DNA of 44,962 nucleotides from Tieghemiomyces parasiticus (Eukaryota > Kickxellomycota > Dimargaritomycetes > Dimargaritales > Dimargaritaceae): positions 1 through 44,962 of the forward strand of contig JANBPT010000316.1 in NCBI GenBank assembly GCA_027575765.1, given 5' to 3'. Below are positions 34,401 to 41,867 of the stretch, in pieces; positions within the stretch are counted from its first letter, which is position 1, and each line of letters begins with the position of its first letter. A program made the position numbers and the translations under genes. The notes under the pieces were generated by a model. The model did no database searches. It had not been told where the DNA came from and saw only the letters and a program-made list of their open reading frames with translations.

Positions 34401-34583
34401 GCGGTCGGGAAAGCCAGCCCCGCGTTGGATACAAGTCGCGGTGTATCCCGGCCGTTCGTCACGGACCCACGGCTCGTACCTATCCAAAAGCGGGCCGCCC
34501 CTCCTGGCCAAGGTGGCGCTCCCGCGCGCAAGAAACCCAACCTGTTTATCCAGGCAAAACGGAAACCTGCGGCGCGGCCGTAG
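25440..34583 (+). CDS. SEN1: Sen1/senataxin-like superfamily 1B helicase, 3,047 residues
   Basis: Nuclear 5'-3' RNA/DNA helicase of the Upf1-like group; Sen1 acts in transcription termination and R-loop removal. I start at the ATG at 25440; the frame is open upstream but has no ATG. Residues about 70-1,190 form the helical SEN1_N region. Residues about 1,195-1,800 are a Ser/Thr/Pro-rich linker with a SUMO-interaction-like IVISDDDDDE (from Ile1284) and RQSTLKAF (Gln1216). The helicase core runs about 1,840-2,650: motif I GPPGTGKT (from Gly2072), Ia CAPSNAAVDEIV, a charged coiled-coil insertion typical of the Sen1 stalk/prong, II Asp2355 in DEAAQ, III GDPNQLPPT, IV SIQYRMHPEI, V TVDGFQGQEKDI and VI LRRMNVAMTRARLSLFMFG. 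The C-terminal 400 residues are basic with several likely nuclear signals. Yeast Sen1 has 2,231 residues and human senataxin 2,677, so this is long. The 9.1-kb coding region has no intron. Confidence 0.95.
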   Translation: MVGPGNQSDYARLQVLLRELSVSESAPAPTTAVGSTTDARTRGKKSSVKSQPPVAPPPSDKSAAAASHERILPEFLQLGLRYFIEGEAARLTCWWCNPSLRPLLTQLLHLHSLPADSVPGLAKFQATVAAQLLQCTACIQCYTDAKAEYHTQCDRRYPPEAVAAFFRQLFYDDLARVWQAAFNLADQQLNLFVAGTPTVLTPPTQWRPTTPGAQPFGGLQPQAQLGVAPPIPEPTSLPSGPALPFEVICVVYEVLQNPWFLTHPPVNGLFCLLLRVILDQKTLEVGEHLMPALLVLLFHPWEYVRHWAYGAMRSTPRSVGALQWQALSGLADMVIDHLTTVFITDDEAHFGALRPSDFLKPQPATHRLAWAVKALRLILLQVEPTVRSAYLRQNTRNAGAAHLPYLVTALLTVNSHTLYYEALRLLVPLLEAFGPQFWDHRPVRARSGLPLRRAPLVDFYPYRMISTVLQHPYFENAMRETGPAAAAAADSGASGADDGDHVAGNKTEPSALTPIPPSEEDRLVVAERRLQATFDWLVPYVRAARADDQAAGLWTLVFKKTSTWAATLYAYPKENCLISGRVLVELLTEYYVGGIRPPGSDDQADRGMVTANHNRPSAQTRTPPPPSVSLALLPWITANGVQVVDLLIELSKHAHTLPAAITAAEAILQRDVDFIRHFVDELIALQRALTEPGQPDPLAASGTGGFVTAYPYLAAAPEYALARTVWMSCLQGTLPTPLHLRILFAVSEVLWCDYGSLLDQARTTLTENGGAMTQPCQQAVRDRCLQNLAVVQDVIESFGPLATRMFQRMTANQTHARRSLLGSVSGDPLSSAAVGGDTVTDLLARPGIMALLRLLFANHTTLRLAVLTWIQDSITHSPALERTLRDLPFLWGESEFIARLVAYAPEDSVVCIADIMDSYRRGVDTGYELCQITARLTKVLAVGMTTLRIMLEAVAKPPTTPAQPSDGQSTAIFGDGDPASVDRVRHSLPDLWLRTVDFLNLTGYQGFSWVERFSGDDVARVMHEVFETGRMLLAMFVPKFFPLTPLFADAQFHALQGQQLSNSLETTLRWLFVTDEKLRDAAFAQLVALLTLPVELGQVVGVARAEVEAAMAADGGFPDLVPLKDVGDVAVAYRFDPVVLGKIAKVARTEPGFMSYLGDDQKSELEVRLQAYLDELCYPLTSDLRPTASTTSAEASASVVASSSTSIARTGKIGRQSTLKAFVSAPTTSPLPASPTPTSVRALSPTLTTRHTKEQPAAGSKLVATTTTTTTTVTPRTTVPFDTIVISDDDDDELFESMAALEGQQPTTSAPKSAVTLGSLTSKTQAQAAASMTRTSAEDYQRELDTFDDSDLDVDWTALDAGPAASSVGATSTFTTPAPKINTTQSRPARMGSLITPMTPDTPGLIVQPRHQAPRRNIIEDSSPELSPLRPSWIQPPGARGASFLKEEAAARGSSLATTSGNHVHISGTGKSASSAAWRRRSTAQLSSSFFGGSKVEYDEDEEEEGDEGRTPRQATSRGMGSARTRSSAGAGSLTRTATTAVAATKSSRGSGLNFPAGSLAPDTSAVRRASNGGGLLRPWKPAGPAKSSFVPHTVIIEAPGGGVTVSAPVIKKTVGNFRPTMAAANASRLSSLRSDFARERQALGVPPAARPTIPGRKPLPMTEIDHSRVKTDSAAIVHGKTAAASTSAGSTSDSDSEADGDDSQGSRRKGLMGLLGATDSDAPSAITLSRPKSVAAPPVRRGIKLIDVIGDPNRPVDIKPVGKLIAVPSRYQQGATGPQGGQYPRARVTDLTSLHRRILSWSLRHMEQPAPGNPTAHSASLPSYPPGLHYRPSYQRVPDTFASEADYLECFEPLLLAETWMQIRHARDEARHNLNLWATLKARASVNDFQELTFELTVADAQNVMEGDLAVLCEYRPEDGQPAARHPSQGNQTGPDSDLAPMTLGRLRPDHRTLLTKVHVTRTFKTYAQVSLWGWTGEDFANLQSLLYTGSRWRLWKLTQLTTMNREYLGLANLGGLSLMPAVLRSRIPAVPALPPTEVDECIRTYGVNRPQAQAVLTVKRRGNGFSLIQGPPGTGKTRTILALVGCLLGQVAEKSAAAGDDEFSRNAVPIAVPTGPAGVHKVPRAVDSTGAGNDKLLICAPSNAAVDEIVKRIMDGVTGADGKPIYPRVVRIGVADSMNAQVRAVSLDQLVDDAIVGLNRAGSGASGAKPTGPADGQDTKDPKGTTGTIRAQMDQCIERQDAIHQEIKALIRQQDEIKAQVRAKAAERRPDLAEIERLEDGGKRLKRKQWELTTESNRERDRQTALLQGMETNRRQVRQQILRDTDILCCTLSGSGHETLQSMHCAFETVIIDEAAQSVELSCLIPLQYRCRRCILVGDPNQLPPTVISPEASNYLYNQSLFVRLQKSNPGCVNLLSIQYRMHPEISRFPSRMFYNAQLLDGPDLRERKVAVWHVDPAGGGGGEGAGGRIPRFAPFRFYHVAHGREQSAGNKSLVNHAEAEALCDFVAGLCRTFPRETFAHRIGVITPYKQQMFRLRQLFEQRFGPRVRQTVDFNTVDGFQGQEKDIILFSCVRSQPKGNGGGGGGGIGFLADLRRMNVAMTRARLSLFMFGNGVYLTRHPVWRLLVESAQEHKAYITFQSAGLFGQLPSKGTAYPNLVPAPTLTSPARSIHPRRSLTETPGNGGGTPAPAVPVAKSKLAAKKAAKRARGNVFKMDTSSDSGMSSGDEVDGSNKTDTLQVHHEPAALPPETLVNPETDRKRARAEPLDVAHYPDIDHLVRRADRNETLDAPLPPINAGASSSPPSPPLTDDTMNENGGAPPPPKPTATTTGNRKRAASPQTVRRADEPPAKQPARAPPPKAATAGKGKDLLSQVINSAVGDTKQRARLPSINPGGHGTNRPGSRPVDSTKPTQRPTPPPPSATVLPGISPASPPDGTGLSPSSSRRRRRKAQRRSTDSSTAPSADPAGTAEKKVMGTMTHSGINQAVGKASPALDTSRGVSRPFVTDPRLVPIQKRAAPPGQGGAPARKKPNLFIQAKRKPAARP

Positions 34584-34591
34584 TGCTGGTG

Positions 34592-34597
34592 AATAAA
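34592..34597 (+). terminator. Possible polyadenylation signal of the Sen1-like gene
   Basis: AATAAA lies only 8 nt after the stop codon. Fungal signals are degenerate, so this is only a candidate; if used, the 3' UTR would be very short. Confidence 0.25.
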
Positions 34598-35515
34598 GTG
34601 GACGACGGCTGGTTAACGAGATCAGGCCACTGCTGCGCCTGCATGTAGGAACCGACGTCACAATGGATGTCGTTATTAGGTTCTGCTAGGAATCGCTGGT
34701 TGGTGTATGTGAGGGGGGGGTAGAATTCGAATGTGCTTGGTACAAGGCGAGGCTCAGCCACGCTGGACCCGTTTTGGGAAGGTGCCCCGGAAGTACACAC
34801 GCGCTACCATTGTATCAAGTGGCTACATTTGGTATTGGTGGCGTCGCTGGCTGGGACGTACACTAATTCACCCACACACATGGGTATTGTGTGCACTGGA
34901 CAGTCTCTTTAGTAGCCAGCATTAATTGCATTTACCTGTGCTGACCACTTCCCTCCCCGCGAGGGTACTTCAACGGTACAGTCACGGTGAGCAGGCGACC
35001 TTGGTAGTCAAGCTGAGCCTGTCACAATGCGAGGCCACGCGCACCAGCACTGGTGGAGTGGCCATGCCATAAAGGGCCTGTGCGGTTGGGCCTGGACTGA
35101 CTCTGTGGTTAAGCCTTCTGTAGAGGAGCTCTAGCCAACCCCTAGCCCGTCACCCATCTCCGTTATGGCCACAGACATGGTTCCCCCCTCTGACCCTGGT
35201 CGTTAGCGGGGGCCCTGACCACCAGTGATTGGCTCCCCACGGATGCAGTGCTGGCTCTGCCCCCTCCCCCCGGCCGCTGTGTACGTTTGAAACGCTGCAC
35301 ACTCGCCCACACCCACCCAAGCGCACATGTGGAGCTTTCTCCTTCTCCCATTGCCCTACGTACCCCTCGTCACCATTTGCCTTCTACCACCTTCCGTTCC
35401 CACCCACCCAGCTCCCCACTCACGGTGCTAAAATCGAGGGGTTTATGCCATCGCTATTCCCCCGCTCTCAAACCCACCCCTTCGACCGCTTTCCTTCTGT
35501 TTCTATCCCCCAAGA

Positions 35516-35522
35516 TATATAA
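35516..35522 (+). promoter_or_regulatory. TATA box of FKBP gene
   Basis: TATATAA ends 41 nt before the first ATG (35564). With a start site about 30 nt downstream, the leader before that ATG would be under about 20 nt, which tends to let ribosomes bypass the first AUG. Confidence 0.5.
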
Positions 35523-35563
35523 CACTTCACCCCGCCCCGACCCTGGCTGTGCATCCGTTAACC

Positions 35564-36025
35564 ATGCCTGGCTTCTTCAACCGTCAAACCGTCACTCTCC
35601 TCCTCACCGGCGTTCTCATTTTCTTCAGCTTCCGCTACCTCCTCTTCACCCCGGACCAGAAACCCACCGTCCCACAGCCTCCCTCCCCCTCCACCGTCAT
35701 GGGCGTCACTCGCAAGGTCATCAAGGCTGGCACCGGCCCTCAGCCCAAGACCGGCCAGAAGGTCGACATGCTGTACACCGGCAAGCTGACCGACGGCACC
35801 GTCTTCGACAGCACTGCCAAGCGCAACAATCAGCCCTTCAGCTTCACCGTCGGTGTCGGTCAGGTCATCCGCGGCTGGGACGAGGGCGTCCCCCAGATGA
35901 ACGTTGGTGAGAAGGCCGAGCTGACTATCTCCCCCGATTACGGCTACGGTGCCAGCGGCGTCGGTGGCATCATTCCGGCCAACGCTGTGCTCATCTTCGA
36001 GGTTGAGCTCCTCAAAATCCACTAA
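35564..36025 (+). CDS. FKBP-type prolyl isomerase with N-terminal membrane anchor
   Basis: Peptidyl-prolyl cis-trans isomerase, the binding protein of FK506 and rapamycin. The ATG at 35564 (AACCATGC) gives 153 residues. Residues 9-28 are a hydrophobic helix (TVTLLLTGVLIFFSFRYLLF) preceded by Arg, so a signal anchor or signal peptide for the secretory pathway, then a short Pro-rich spacer. Met46 (position 35699) starts MGVTRKVIKAGTGP and from there the protein is exactly FKBP12-sized (108 residues). Active-site residues are intact: Tyr71 in YTGKL, Phe81-Asp82, Phe94, the VIRGW block with Trp105, Tyr126/Tyr128 in SPDYGYGA, GGIIP and the terminal FEVELLKI. No AUG lies between the two starts, so one gene could give an anchored and a cytosolic form. 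Single exon. Confidence 0.93.
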   Translation: MPGFFNRQTVTLLLTGVLIFFSFRYLLFTPDQKPTVPQPPSPSTVMGVTRKVIKAGTGPQPKTGQKVDMLYTGKLTDGTVFDSTAKRNNQPFSFTVGVGQVIRGWDEGVPQMNVGEKAELTISPDYGYGASGVGGIIPANAVLIFEVELLKIH

Positions 36026-36657
36026 GTCCGTGCCTCTCCACCTCGATCGTGAGGTCATCGGCATCTCTCGTGTGTTGCCGATTTGTATTCTGTTTCCGTT
36101 TGGCGGATGAGCGAGGCCTCGACCCCAGGAGGGCGGCCGGCTGTCTTTGGCTCGCGCTCCGCATTCATGGAGAATCAACGTATTAAAGCTGATGGCTCAT
36201 CTTGTCGAACATGAGAATGCCCACCCTTTTGCAGGGCTTTGCAATATATGTGAGATGGCTGGTAAAGTAGGGGACATGTACGTCACGTCTGATGGGAAGG
36301 TTCACGGCGTGTCCATTAAGCCTTTAGGCCGGCTCGGCTCTACCGCATGCTTAACTAACGTCCCGAACGTGGCCGTCACTGTATTGCTCAGGCTCTGGTG
36401 CGTTCGTTATTAAACATCCGAGGCTTATAGAGCAATCAGAAGTGAGTATTACCATATAGGCCCCCTTCACCACCTTCTGACGCTACGATCGTGGGGTAGT
36501 CATCGTCGGATGCCCATACCCGAATCAAGTAGAGATATATAAAAAGCGAGGGCAGCGGCATGGCCTGCCCTGCCCAAACAGCCCTTTAACTGCGCCGTCG
36601 ATAGTATTAGTGAACCAAACCCTCGATTCAGTTCCGCCCTTTCTGCCAACCTTCGGC
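36026..36657. other. Intergenic region, FKBP to fungalysin
   Basis: No supported gene. It holds the FKBP 3' UTR and the fungalysin promoter with a TATA box at 36535. A short upstream frame of nine codons (ATG at 36560, stop at 36587-36589) would be in the leader only if transcription starts before it. Confidence 0.5.
36535..36545 (+). promoter_or_regulatory. TATA box of fungalysin gene
   Basis: TATATAAAAAG, close to the consensus, lies 112 nt before the chosen ATG at 36658. Confidence 0.5.
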
Positions 36658-38634
36658 ATGGTCTTCCTTCTCGGCAAGAGCGGTACTGGTGCAATTCTGG
36701 GCACGCTTTTGATAGTAACATCGCCAGTTATCCTCGTAATCGGCGCCATCCTACGCAGCGTGGTGCCACCCTACCCGGCGTCATCTTTTATTGCACCACC
36801 CCGAAGTCATGGCGTGGGGCTAGGTGGGCACGAGTCCGCACTCGCGGTGGCCCGGCATTCTCTCTATGACTTCCTTGACCTTTCGCCACATGATTATCGA
36901 CTGCAGTCCCACTACCGTACCCCCGGATTAGCCGTCAACCATTATTACTTTCAACTCCTGGAATCAGGTCGTCCGGTAGCGAATGAATACGTGACGGTCA
37001 ATGTGGCCGACGACAACATTCTAGTCTCGATCGGAACCGCCACGTTTTCCCAGCCGATCGACGAAGACCACAACGGGGCCTTGTCCGTCAAGCCCAGTGC
37101 CCCAAGGGACGCCCTGTTAGCACTCCTGCACCACCTTGGCGTGGCTGCCGATCATGCAGCTGACCTACCCGAGCCCCAAGGTATCGGTATTGAGGGGGAG
37201 GTTGCATCGCCCACTTACGTGTTCCGGCCCGTATGGGTGGCTTCCGACCTTGAGGTCCGTGCGACCATGGAAGTACTCCGGATCCCTGCCGCGACCAACC
37301 ATCCATCGGTCCGCACCGTACCGGTCTGGACACTCACCATCCGGCTCGACCCGCACCACTACGTTGTCCAGCTGCGCCAGTCAGATCTGGCCCTGGCGGC
37401 CGTGTGGGACTACGCACGGCCCGCCTGCTACCTGGTTTACCCGTGGCCCCTGACTAACCCCGATGAGGGCCCCCGGCAGCTGGTCTGCGATCCGTGGCAC
37501 CCTGACGCGTCGCCACTGGGCTGGCAGCGTACCAATGACACTTTCGTCTACCCGGACACCCAAGGAAATAACGTACGCGCCCAGCTGTATTCGCCCGACC
37601 GCCAGTCCGGGTCGGAAGTACTAATCCGGCCTCAAGGCACGGGGCCGGACCACAGCACCTTCGCCTTTCCGCTCGACCTGTCCCAAGAGCCCACGGCGTA
37701 CGGAGAGGCATCGGTGACCCAGCTCTTCTACCATACCAACATGATGCACGACCTTCTCTACGGCTACGGGTTTGACGAACCGGCCGGGAACTTCCAGACC
37801 AACAATTTTGGCCGGGGTGGTCTGGGTAACGACGCGCTCGTAGCCTACGCGCAGAACCCCGACCGTTTTAACAACGCCTACTTTAACACGCCACCCGACG
37901 GCGAACCACCCACCATGTGGATGTTTTTGTTTAACCTGACCACGCCGCATCGGGACGACACCCTGGACCGTACCGTTGTGGTCCACGAGTATACGCACGG
38001 CCTCACTGCGCGGCTGACGGGGGGCCCGGCTAACTCCTTCTGCCTCCTGTTTGGAGAATCCGCCGGGCTAGCTGAAGGGTGGAGTGATTTTGTGGCTGCT
38101 ATTCTCCAGGTCCGCGACGTCGGCAACGGGACCAACAGCACCGGTATTCCGTACCCGCCCATCGCCATTGGCGCGTACGTCTCGGGCAAACCAGGTGGCC
38201 TTCGCCTACACCCTTTTTCGACCGATCGCACTGTTAACCCCGTAACGTACAGCTGGCTCAACCGTCCCGAATACGCCGAGATCCACGCTGCCGGTGAGGT
38301 ATGGGCCAGTCTTCTCTATGAAGTGTTTTGGAATTTGGTGGACCGTCACGGCTTTAATGCTGACTGGTGGAACCATGGTGGTCACGAAAAGGGAGCGCCG
38401 AGCCAGGGTAACGTGCTGGCTTTACAGCTGGTGGTCGACGGGCTCAAACTCCAACCGTGTTTTCCGACGTTCCTCACCGCCCGTGATGCTATCATTCATG
38501 CTGAGGATTTGCGTACTCATGGCACTAACCGCTGCGAAGTGTGGCGCGGGTTTGCTAAACGCGGGCTTGGCCTGGCCGCCAATTATAGCCAGGGAATGTA
38601 CACGGACGATTTCACAGTGCCCACGGGGTGCTGA
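36658..38634 (+). CDS. Fungalysin-type metallopeptidase (M36)
   Basis: 658-residue zinc endopeptidase, normally made as a secreted zymogen that degrades extracellular protein. The ATG at 36658 is the first in frame. Residues about 12-33 are a hydrophobic helix (ILGTLLIVTSPVILVIGAIL), acting as signal peptide or anchor; no clean cleavage site is obvious. The FTP-type inhibitory propeptide follows (about 60-270, including YYFQLLESGRPVANEYVTVN). The peptidase domain starts near 300 and has the family blocks QLFYHTNMMHDLLYGYGFDE, NFQTNNFGRGGLGNDALVAY and TPPDGEPPTM. Zinc ligands are His443 and His447 in HEYTHG with catalytic Glu444, and Glu473 in GLAEGWSDF; the 30-residue gap from His443 to Glu473 matches other fungalysins. 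Length is close to the usual 630-650. The site is intact, so it should be active. Single exon. Confidence 0.95.
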   Translation: MVFLLGKSGTGAILGTLLIVTSPVILVIGAILRSVVPPYPASSFIAPPRSHGVGLGGHESALAVARHSLYDFLDLSPHDYRLQSHYRTPGLAVNHYYFQLLESGRPVANEYVTVNVADDNILVSIGTATFSQPIDEDHNGALSVKPSAPRDALLALLHHLGVAADHAADLPEPQGIGIEGEVASPTYVFRPVWVASDLEVRATMEVLRIPAATNHPSVRTVPVWTLTIRLDPHHYVVQLRQSDLALAAVWDYARPACYLVYPWPLTNPDEGPRQLVCDPWHPDASPLGWQRTNDTFVYPDTQGNNVRAQLYSPDRQSGSEVLIRPQGTGPDHSTFAFPLDLSQEPTAYGEASVTQLFYHTNMMHDLLYGYGFDEPAGNFQTNNFGRGGLGNDALVAYAQNPDRFNNAYFNTPPDGEPPTMWMFLFNLTTPHRDDTLDRTVVVHEYTHGLTARLTGGPANSFCLLFGESAGLAEGWSDFVAAILQVRDVGNGTNSTGIPYPPIAIGAYVSGKPGGLRLHPFSTDRTVNPVTYSWLNRPEYAEIHAAGEVWASLLYEVFWNLVDRHGFNADWWNHGGHEKGAPSQGNVLALQLVVDGLKLQPCFPTFLTARDAIIHAEDLRTHGTNRCEVWRGFAKRGLGLAANYSQGMYTDDFTVPTGC

Positions 38635-40767
38635 TTTGACTTTTTCGTTATCTTTTCTATATCAGGGATGCTGGTAGCCGTGGTAACCCTAGTCTAATCG
38701 TTCGCAGCTATTTAGAAAATGACAACCGGTGCGCGGACTGTTCAGCAAATGCCGGTCTATTCTCGTATCTATTATGTTGTTGTTAACATCCTAGATTGGT
38801 GCCTGGATGGGGGAGGGGCTAATATCCTAGCCAGTCCTGGCGTATCTGAGTGGACCTTGTGCTGATTTCGGAAAACTATGGCAGGTGCCCGAAGGCAGCG
38901 AGAAAAGTGGTGGAGGGGTACGGGAGGCGGCCTCTTGTGGCCGACCTCCCTAATACCACTCCCTGTCCCCAACCCTTGGGCTTCACCAGGCACCAGGCCT
39001 ACCGGGTCGAAGGCTACAGATCATCCGATACCGAGGTTCAGAAAAGGGACAGGGATGACCTCGACCCATCTACCTCTCTTCAGTATCCTTTCATTATTTT
39101 ACCTTTATTGTCTTCACGGTGTCCCGTGCTCCCCCCCTCCCAATACCACCCATGTTCTCTAGCCTACATCCTGGCAACCGCTTGGCCCTTTCCGGGTGAG
39201 CCCCTCGTCCCATAAACACTCAATCCAACCCATATCAGCAGGAATTCAAAATCATCGCATCTGGTCACTCTTAGTCTCGACTGAACAGCAATGCACCCCA
39301 GTTCTCTACGCGTCTGATCGGATTAATGTGAAACGCCAACAATAAGGACCGTAGCAAGGCTTGTCACTAGCCAAAGAAAGCCCCCTATCATAATACACCA
39401 TTTTAAAGAAGTTATTCGCCTATAAACGGTCCGGCGCATAATTCAGCAACCAATCACCAATATTCTACACCCCGGCATTATCCATTATTGCATAGTGACA
39501 CTAGGGCTCACTCCTAGGGTTTGCGCCCTACATGGATTATTTTTCACCTTAACATTGTCGACGATCTCACGGTAATTTTTTAGCTTCTCAGAAGTGAGCC
39601 AATGTCGTGCACCTATGATGGCGAATATGACATGAAATGGGGAAACGTAAACGAAGTTAGAGGCCACTGATCAGACGGTGGCTTGGAAGTGCTGGGTAAG
39701 GAGGCATCGGGCGGTGGCCGGTAGCGGTTTCAATAGGAGCAAGGTATACCCCGTATGTAGCTGGCGATATTAATATGACATCCACTACTCCAGTAGAGCA
39801 ATGCTGTCCTACATACTGTTCTGATCAAGCGGTACAGGGCAAAACCATGAGTAGCTAATGTATCCATTAATTATACGGCGCAGGCAGTATGGTTTTGGTG
39901 TCATTACTAACTCAAAAAACTAATAAACTGGCCTGCCTACTATATGAAGGGCGTTGCTCAGCTGTTGTGGCTATGGACGGATTTACTGATATACTAGTTA
40001 GATATAGAAGATAAGTTATAGGGGTGTATGAATGAAACTCAACCATACCAGATACATCAAGATGGTAAAAAAGTGCGAGTTAAGTACAGGAAGTTGACGA
40101 GCTAATAATGAGACATGGAGAAGATATAGCAACCATACTGGTAATGATAGACGGCGTTGATTACCTTGATATGAACATATGAAATGGGGATCACGTATGT
40201 TAAAAATAGCCAGCTCAGCTTACTGCACTAGTATTGAACAATAGTCAGGACGGAGAGACCACGCGCAGTGAACCAGAAGACCGGCGGATGGGAAATTATG
40301 TGAGATGGAATCAGATTGCGGACCAGCCGCACAAATTGCCAGTCCCAGTGAGATCACTAATAATCAAGGCCGAAAGGTAGAGTATGGTGGAATCCCGGAC
40401 CCGGGCCAAGCCTAAGCTGTGGCCAAGAGAAGGGGGCAGTGTCGGGCTAGTCATTCTAGGATCGGATGGATAAGCAAGAGAGAAAGTATGGGACTAAAGT
40501 CGGACAGAAGTTAAGTGAGTTCGGATGATAGAAGGCCAGACAAGTCTGGGAATGTCAAGCCGTGGGTGACGCACAGCGGTACTAATAGGTATTATATATG
40601 AAACCCTCCTTCGGCACAGCAAAGTCACAACGCAAGATGTGAAATTAACATTGACCAAGGCGTAAGTGGTGGATGTGGAAGGTGTTGGATGAAACAAGCG
40701 AGCAAGTCTAATCGTCGCCGGGAGTTCGGGGTCCGGAAGGTATTGCAGGATAGACGCTGACGATGGT
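38635..40767. other. Intergenic region with an AT-richer island
   Basis: No supported gene. From about 39,200 to 40,700 the sequence is visibly richer in A/T than the rest of the window and no open frame over about 70 codons appears. I see no terminal repeats, transposase-like or reverse-transcriptase-like fragments. Confidence 0.5.
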
Positions 40768-41505
40768 TTACCACTGGTGGCCAGAGGATCGGTAGCAATG
40801 ATTGGTTAGATGTGTGTCCGCCGAGTCCTGCGCATGTCTAATTGCCGTCAGATCGTGGGGATCTACACTACTGTACAGAGTGTCCGCTGCTGGTGGTGTG
40901 CTGGTAGCAGCCACGGCTACAGTATGAGTGCTGAGAACAGGGAAAATAGAATAGCCCGGGTGCATCAGCTTGATCGTCATCGGGTCGTTGGGATGCGGGC
41001 AGATATGTATAGCCGGCGTCGATGGCGAGGCACCGGCGGTGGCCGCGTCCACAATACTGGCGTCAGGAACGGGGAGGGTCCAGCCGGTCGGGCGCACCAG
41101 CTTGATCGTCATCAGTTTGCTAAGAACAGGGAGACGGCCCAAAGCGGACGCTGATGGCGAGTCAGTGGCGGTGATCACATCTGTAGTACTGGTGGCAGGT
41201 ACAGGGAGTGACCACCAAGTTGGGCGCACTAGCTTGATCGTCATCAGTTCGCTGAGGTCAGGGCGGCGGTGCAGTGCAAGCGTTAGCGAGGCACCGGCGG
41301 TCGCCACGATTGTAGTTTCGGTAGCAGGCGTCAAGGAAGTCAGCTGGTCAATGAAAGCAGGCCATTTCATCACTGGCAGGTAAAACATTAGGGAGAGTGC
41401 ATAAGTCGATTGCCGCTTTCGAGAAAATGCTGTTGCCATGGTAGCAATGGTTGGAGAAGAGGTACCGGAAACTTGGTGAGGGTGGTGGACAGGCGCAGTA
41501 GTCAT
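40768..41505 (-). CDS. Candidate Thr/Ser/Pro-rich tandem-repeat protein, possibly secreted
   Basis: I do not recognise this gene. From the first in-frame ATG (41505) it is 245 residues. A second ATG at 41439 sits in an almost ideal context (ACCATGG) and starts MATAFSRKRQSTYALSLMFY, a basic then hydrophobic stretch that could be a signal peptide; that form has 223 residues. The rest is built of about four degenerate 44-residue units, three of which carry MTIKL(V/M)(R/H)P followed by a (L/F)PV block and a Thr/Ala/Ser-rich stretch. The frame stays open across all units although copies have diverged, which argues for selection on the protein, and a TATAAAT box lies upstream at 41867-41861. An upstream 37-codon frame (41692-41579) would precede it on the transcript. 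Against it: no family match, so expression is unproven. Confidence 0.45.
   Translation of the reverse strand: MTTAPVHHPHQVSGTSSPTIATMATAFSRKRQSTYALSLMFYLPVMKWPAFIDQLTSLTPATETTIVATAGASLTLALHRRPDLSELMTIKLVRPTWWSLPVPATSTTDVITATDSPSASALGRLPVLSKLMTIKLVRPTGWTLPVPDASIVDAATAGASPSTPAIHICPHPNDPMTIKLMHPGYSIFPVLSTHTVAVAATSTPPAADTLYSSVDPHDLTAIRHAQDSADTHLTNHCYRSSGHQW
40860..41330. repeat. 132-bp tandem repeat, about 3.5 copies
   Basis: The 15-base word AGCTTGATCGTCATC occurs at 40967, 41099 and 41231, exactly 132 bases apart. Flanking words (GGGCGCACYAGCTT, CAGGNACNGGGAG, GAGGCACCGGCGGT) recur in the same register. The period is a multiple of three (44 codons), so copy-number change keeps the minus-strand reading frame. 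Confidence 0.85.
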
Positions 41506-41578
41506 GTTAACTAGGCTAGAATCGATACGAGTGCCCAACGGGGAGAAATGCTCACCGAAAAAGTCAGTATCCAGAACA

Positions 41579-41692
41579 CTAAGGGACAGGGACTGGAACG
41601 CGCGGAGCCGCCGGGGTGCGTTTACCAGGCACGAGCATGGTGGGGCTTCCGGGGCTGAGGAAGAGGCGCTCGGTAATCGTGTGGAAGAGCAT
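41579..41692 (-). other. Upstream open reading frame, 37 codons
   Basis: This is the first ATG downstream of the TATA box at 41867 on the minus strand, in context ACCATGC. The frame ends at TAG 41581-41579, before the main start. If transcribed it could lower translation of the tandem-repeat protein. Confidence 0.3.
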
Positions 41693-41860
41693 GGTTGTAG
41701 GAGGTACTTGTAAAGGAGACAGAGTGCGTGGAGACGTCGAACCGGCCGAGGAAGAGAGTCAGCAAAAGCGGTATTCTGAAGAGACGGGCCGTGTTAGGCA
41801 GTAGTAAGAAAAAAAGGTAACAGAAAGGTGCCGGAAGAGGTTGAAGGCGGCGCCGGAACG

Positions 41861-41867
41861 ATTTATA
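41861..41867 (-). promoter_or_regulatory. TATA box upstream of the tandem-repeat gene
   Basis: Minus-strand TATAAAT lies about 360 nt before the first in-frame ATG (41505) and is preceded by a G run. It is a consensus-quality box pointing at the candidate gene. Confidence 0.4.

Larger units (their letters stand above)
34584..35563. other. Intergenic region, Sen1-like gene to FKBP gene
   Basis: No supported gene. It contains an 8-base G run (34713-34720), then from about 35,270 a C-rich plus strand that forms the FKBP promoter and ends in a TATA element at 35516. Confidence 0.5.
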
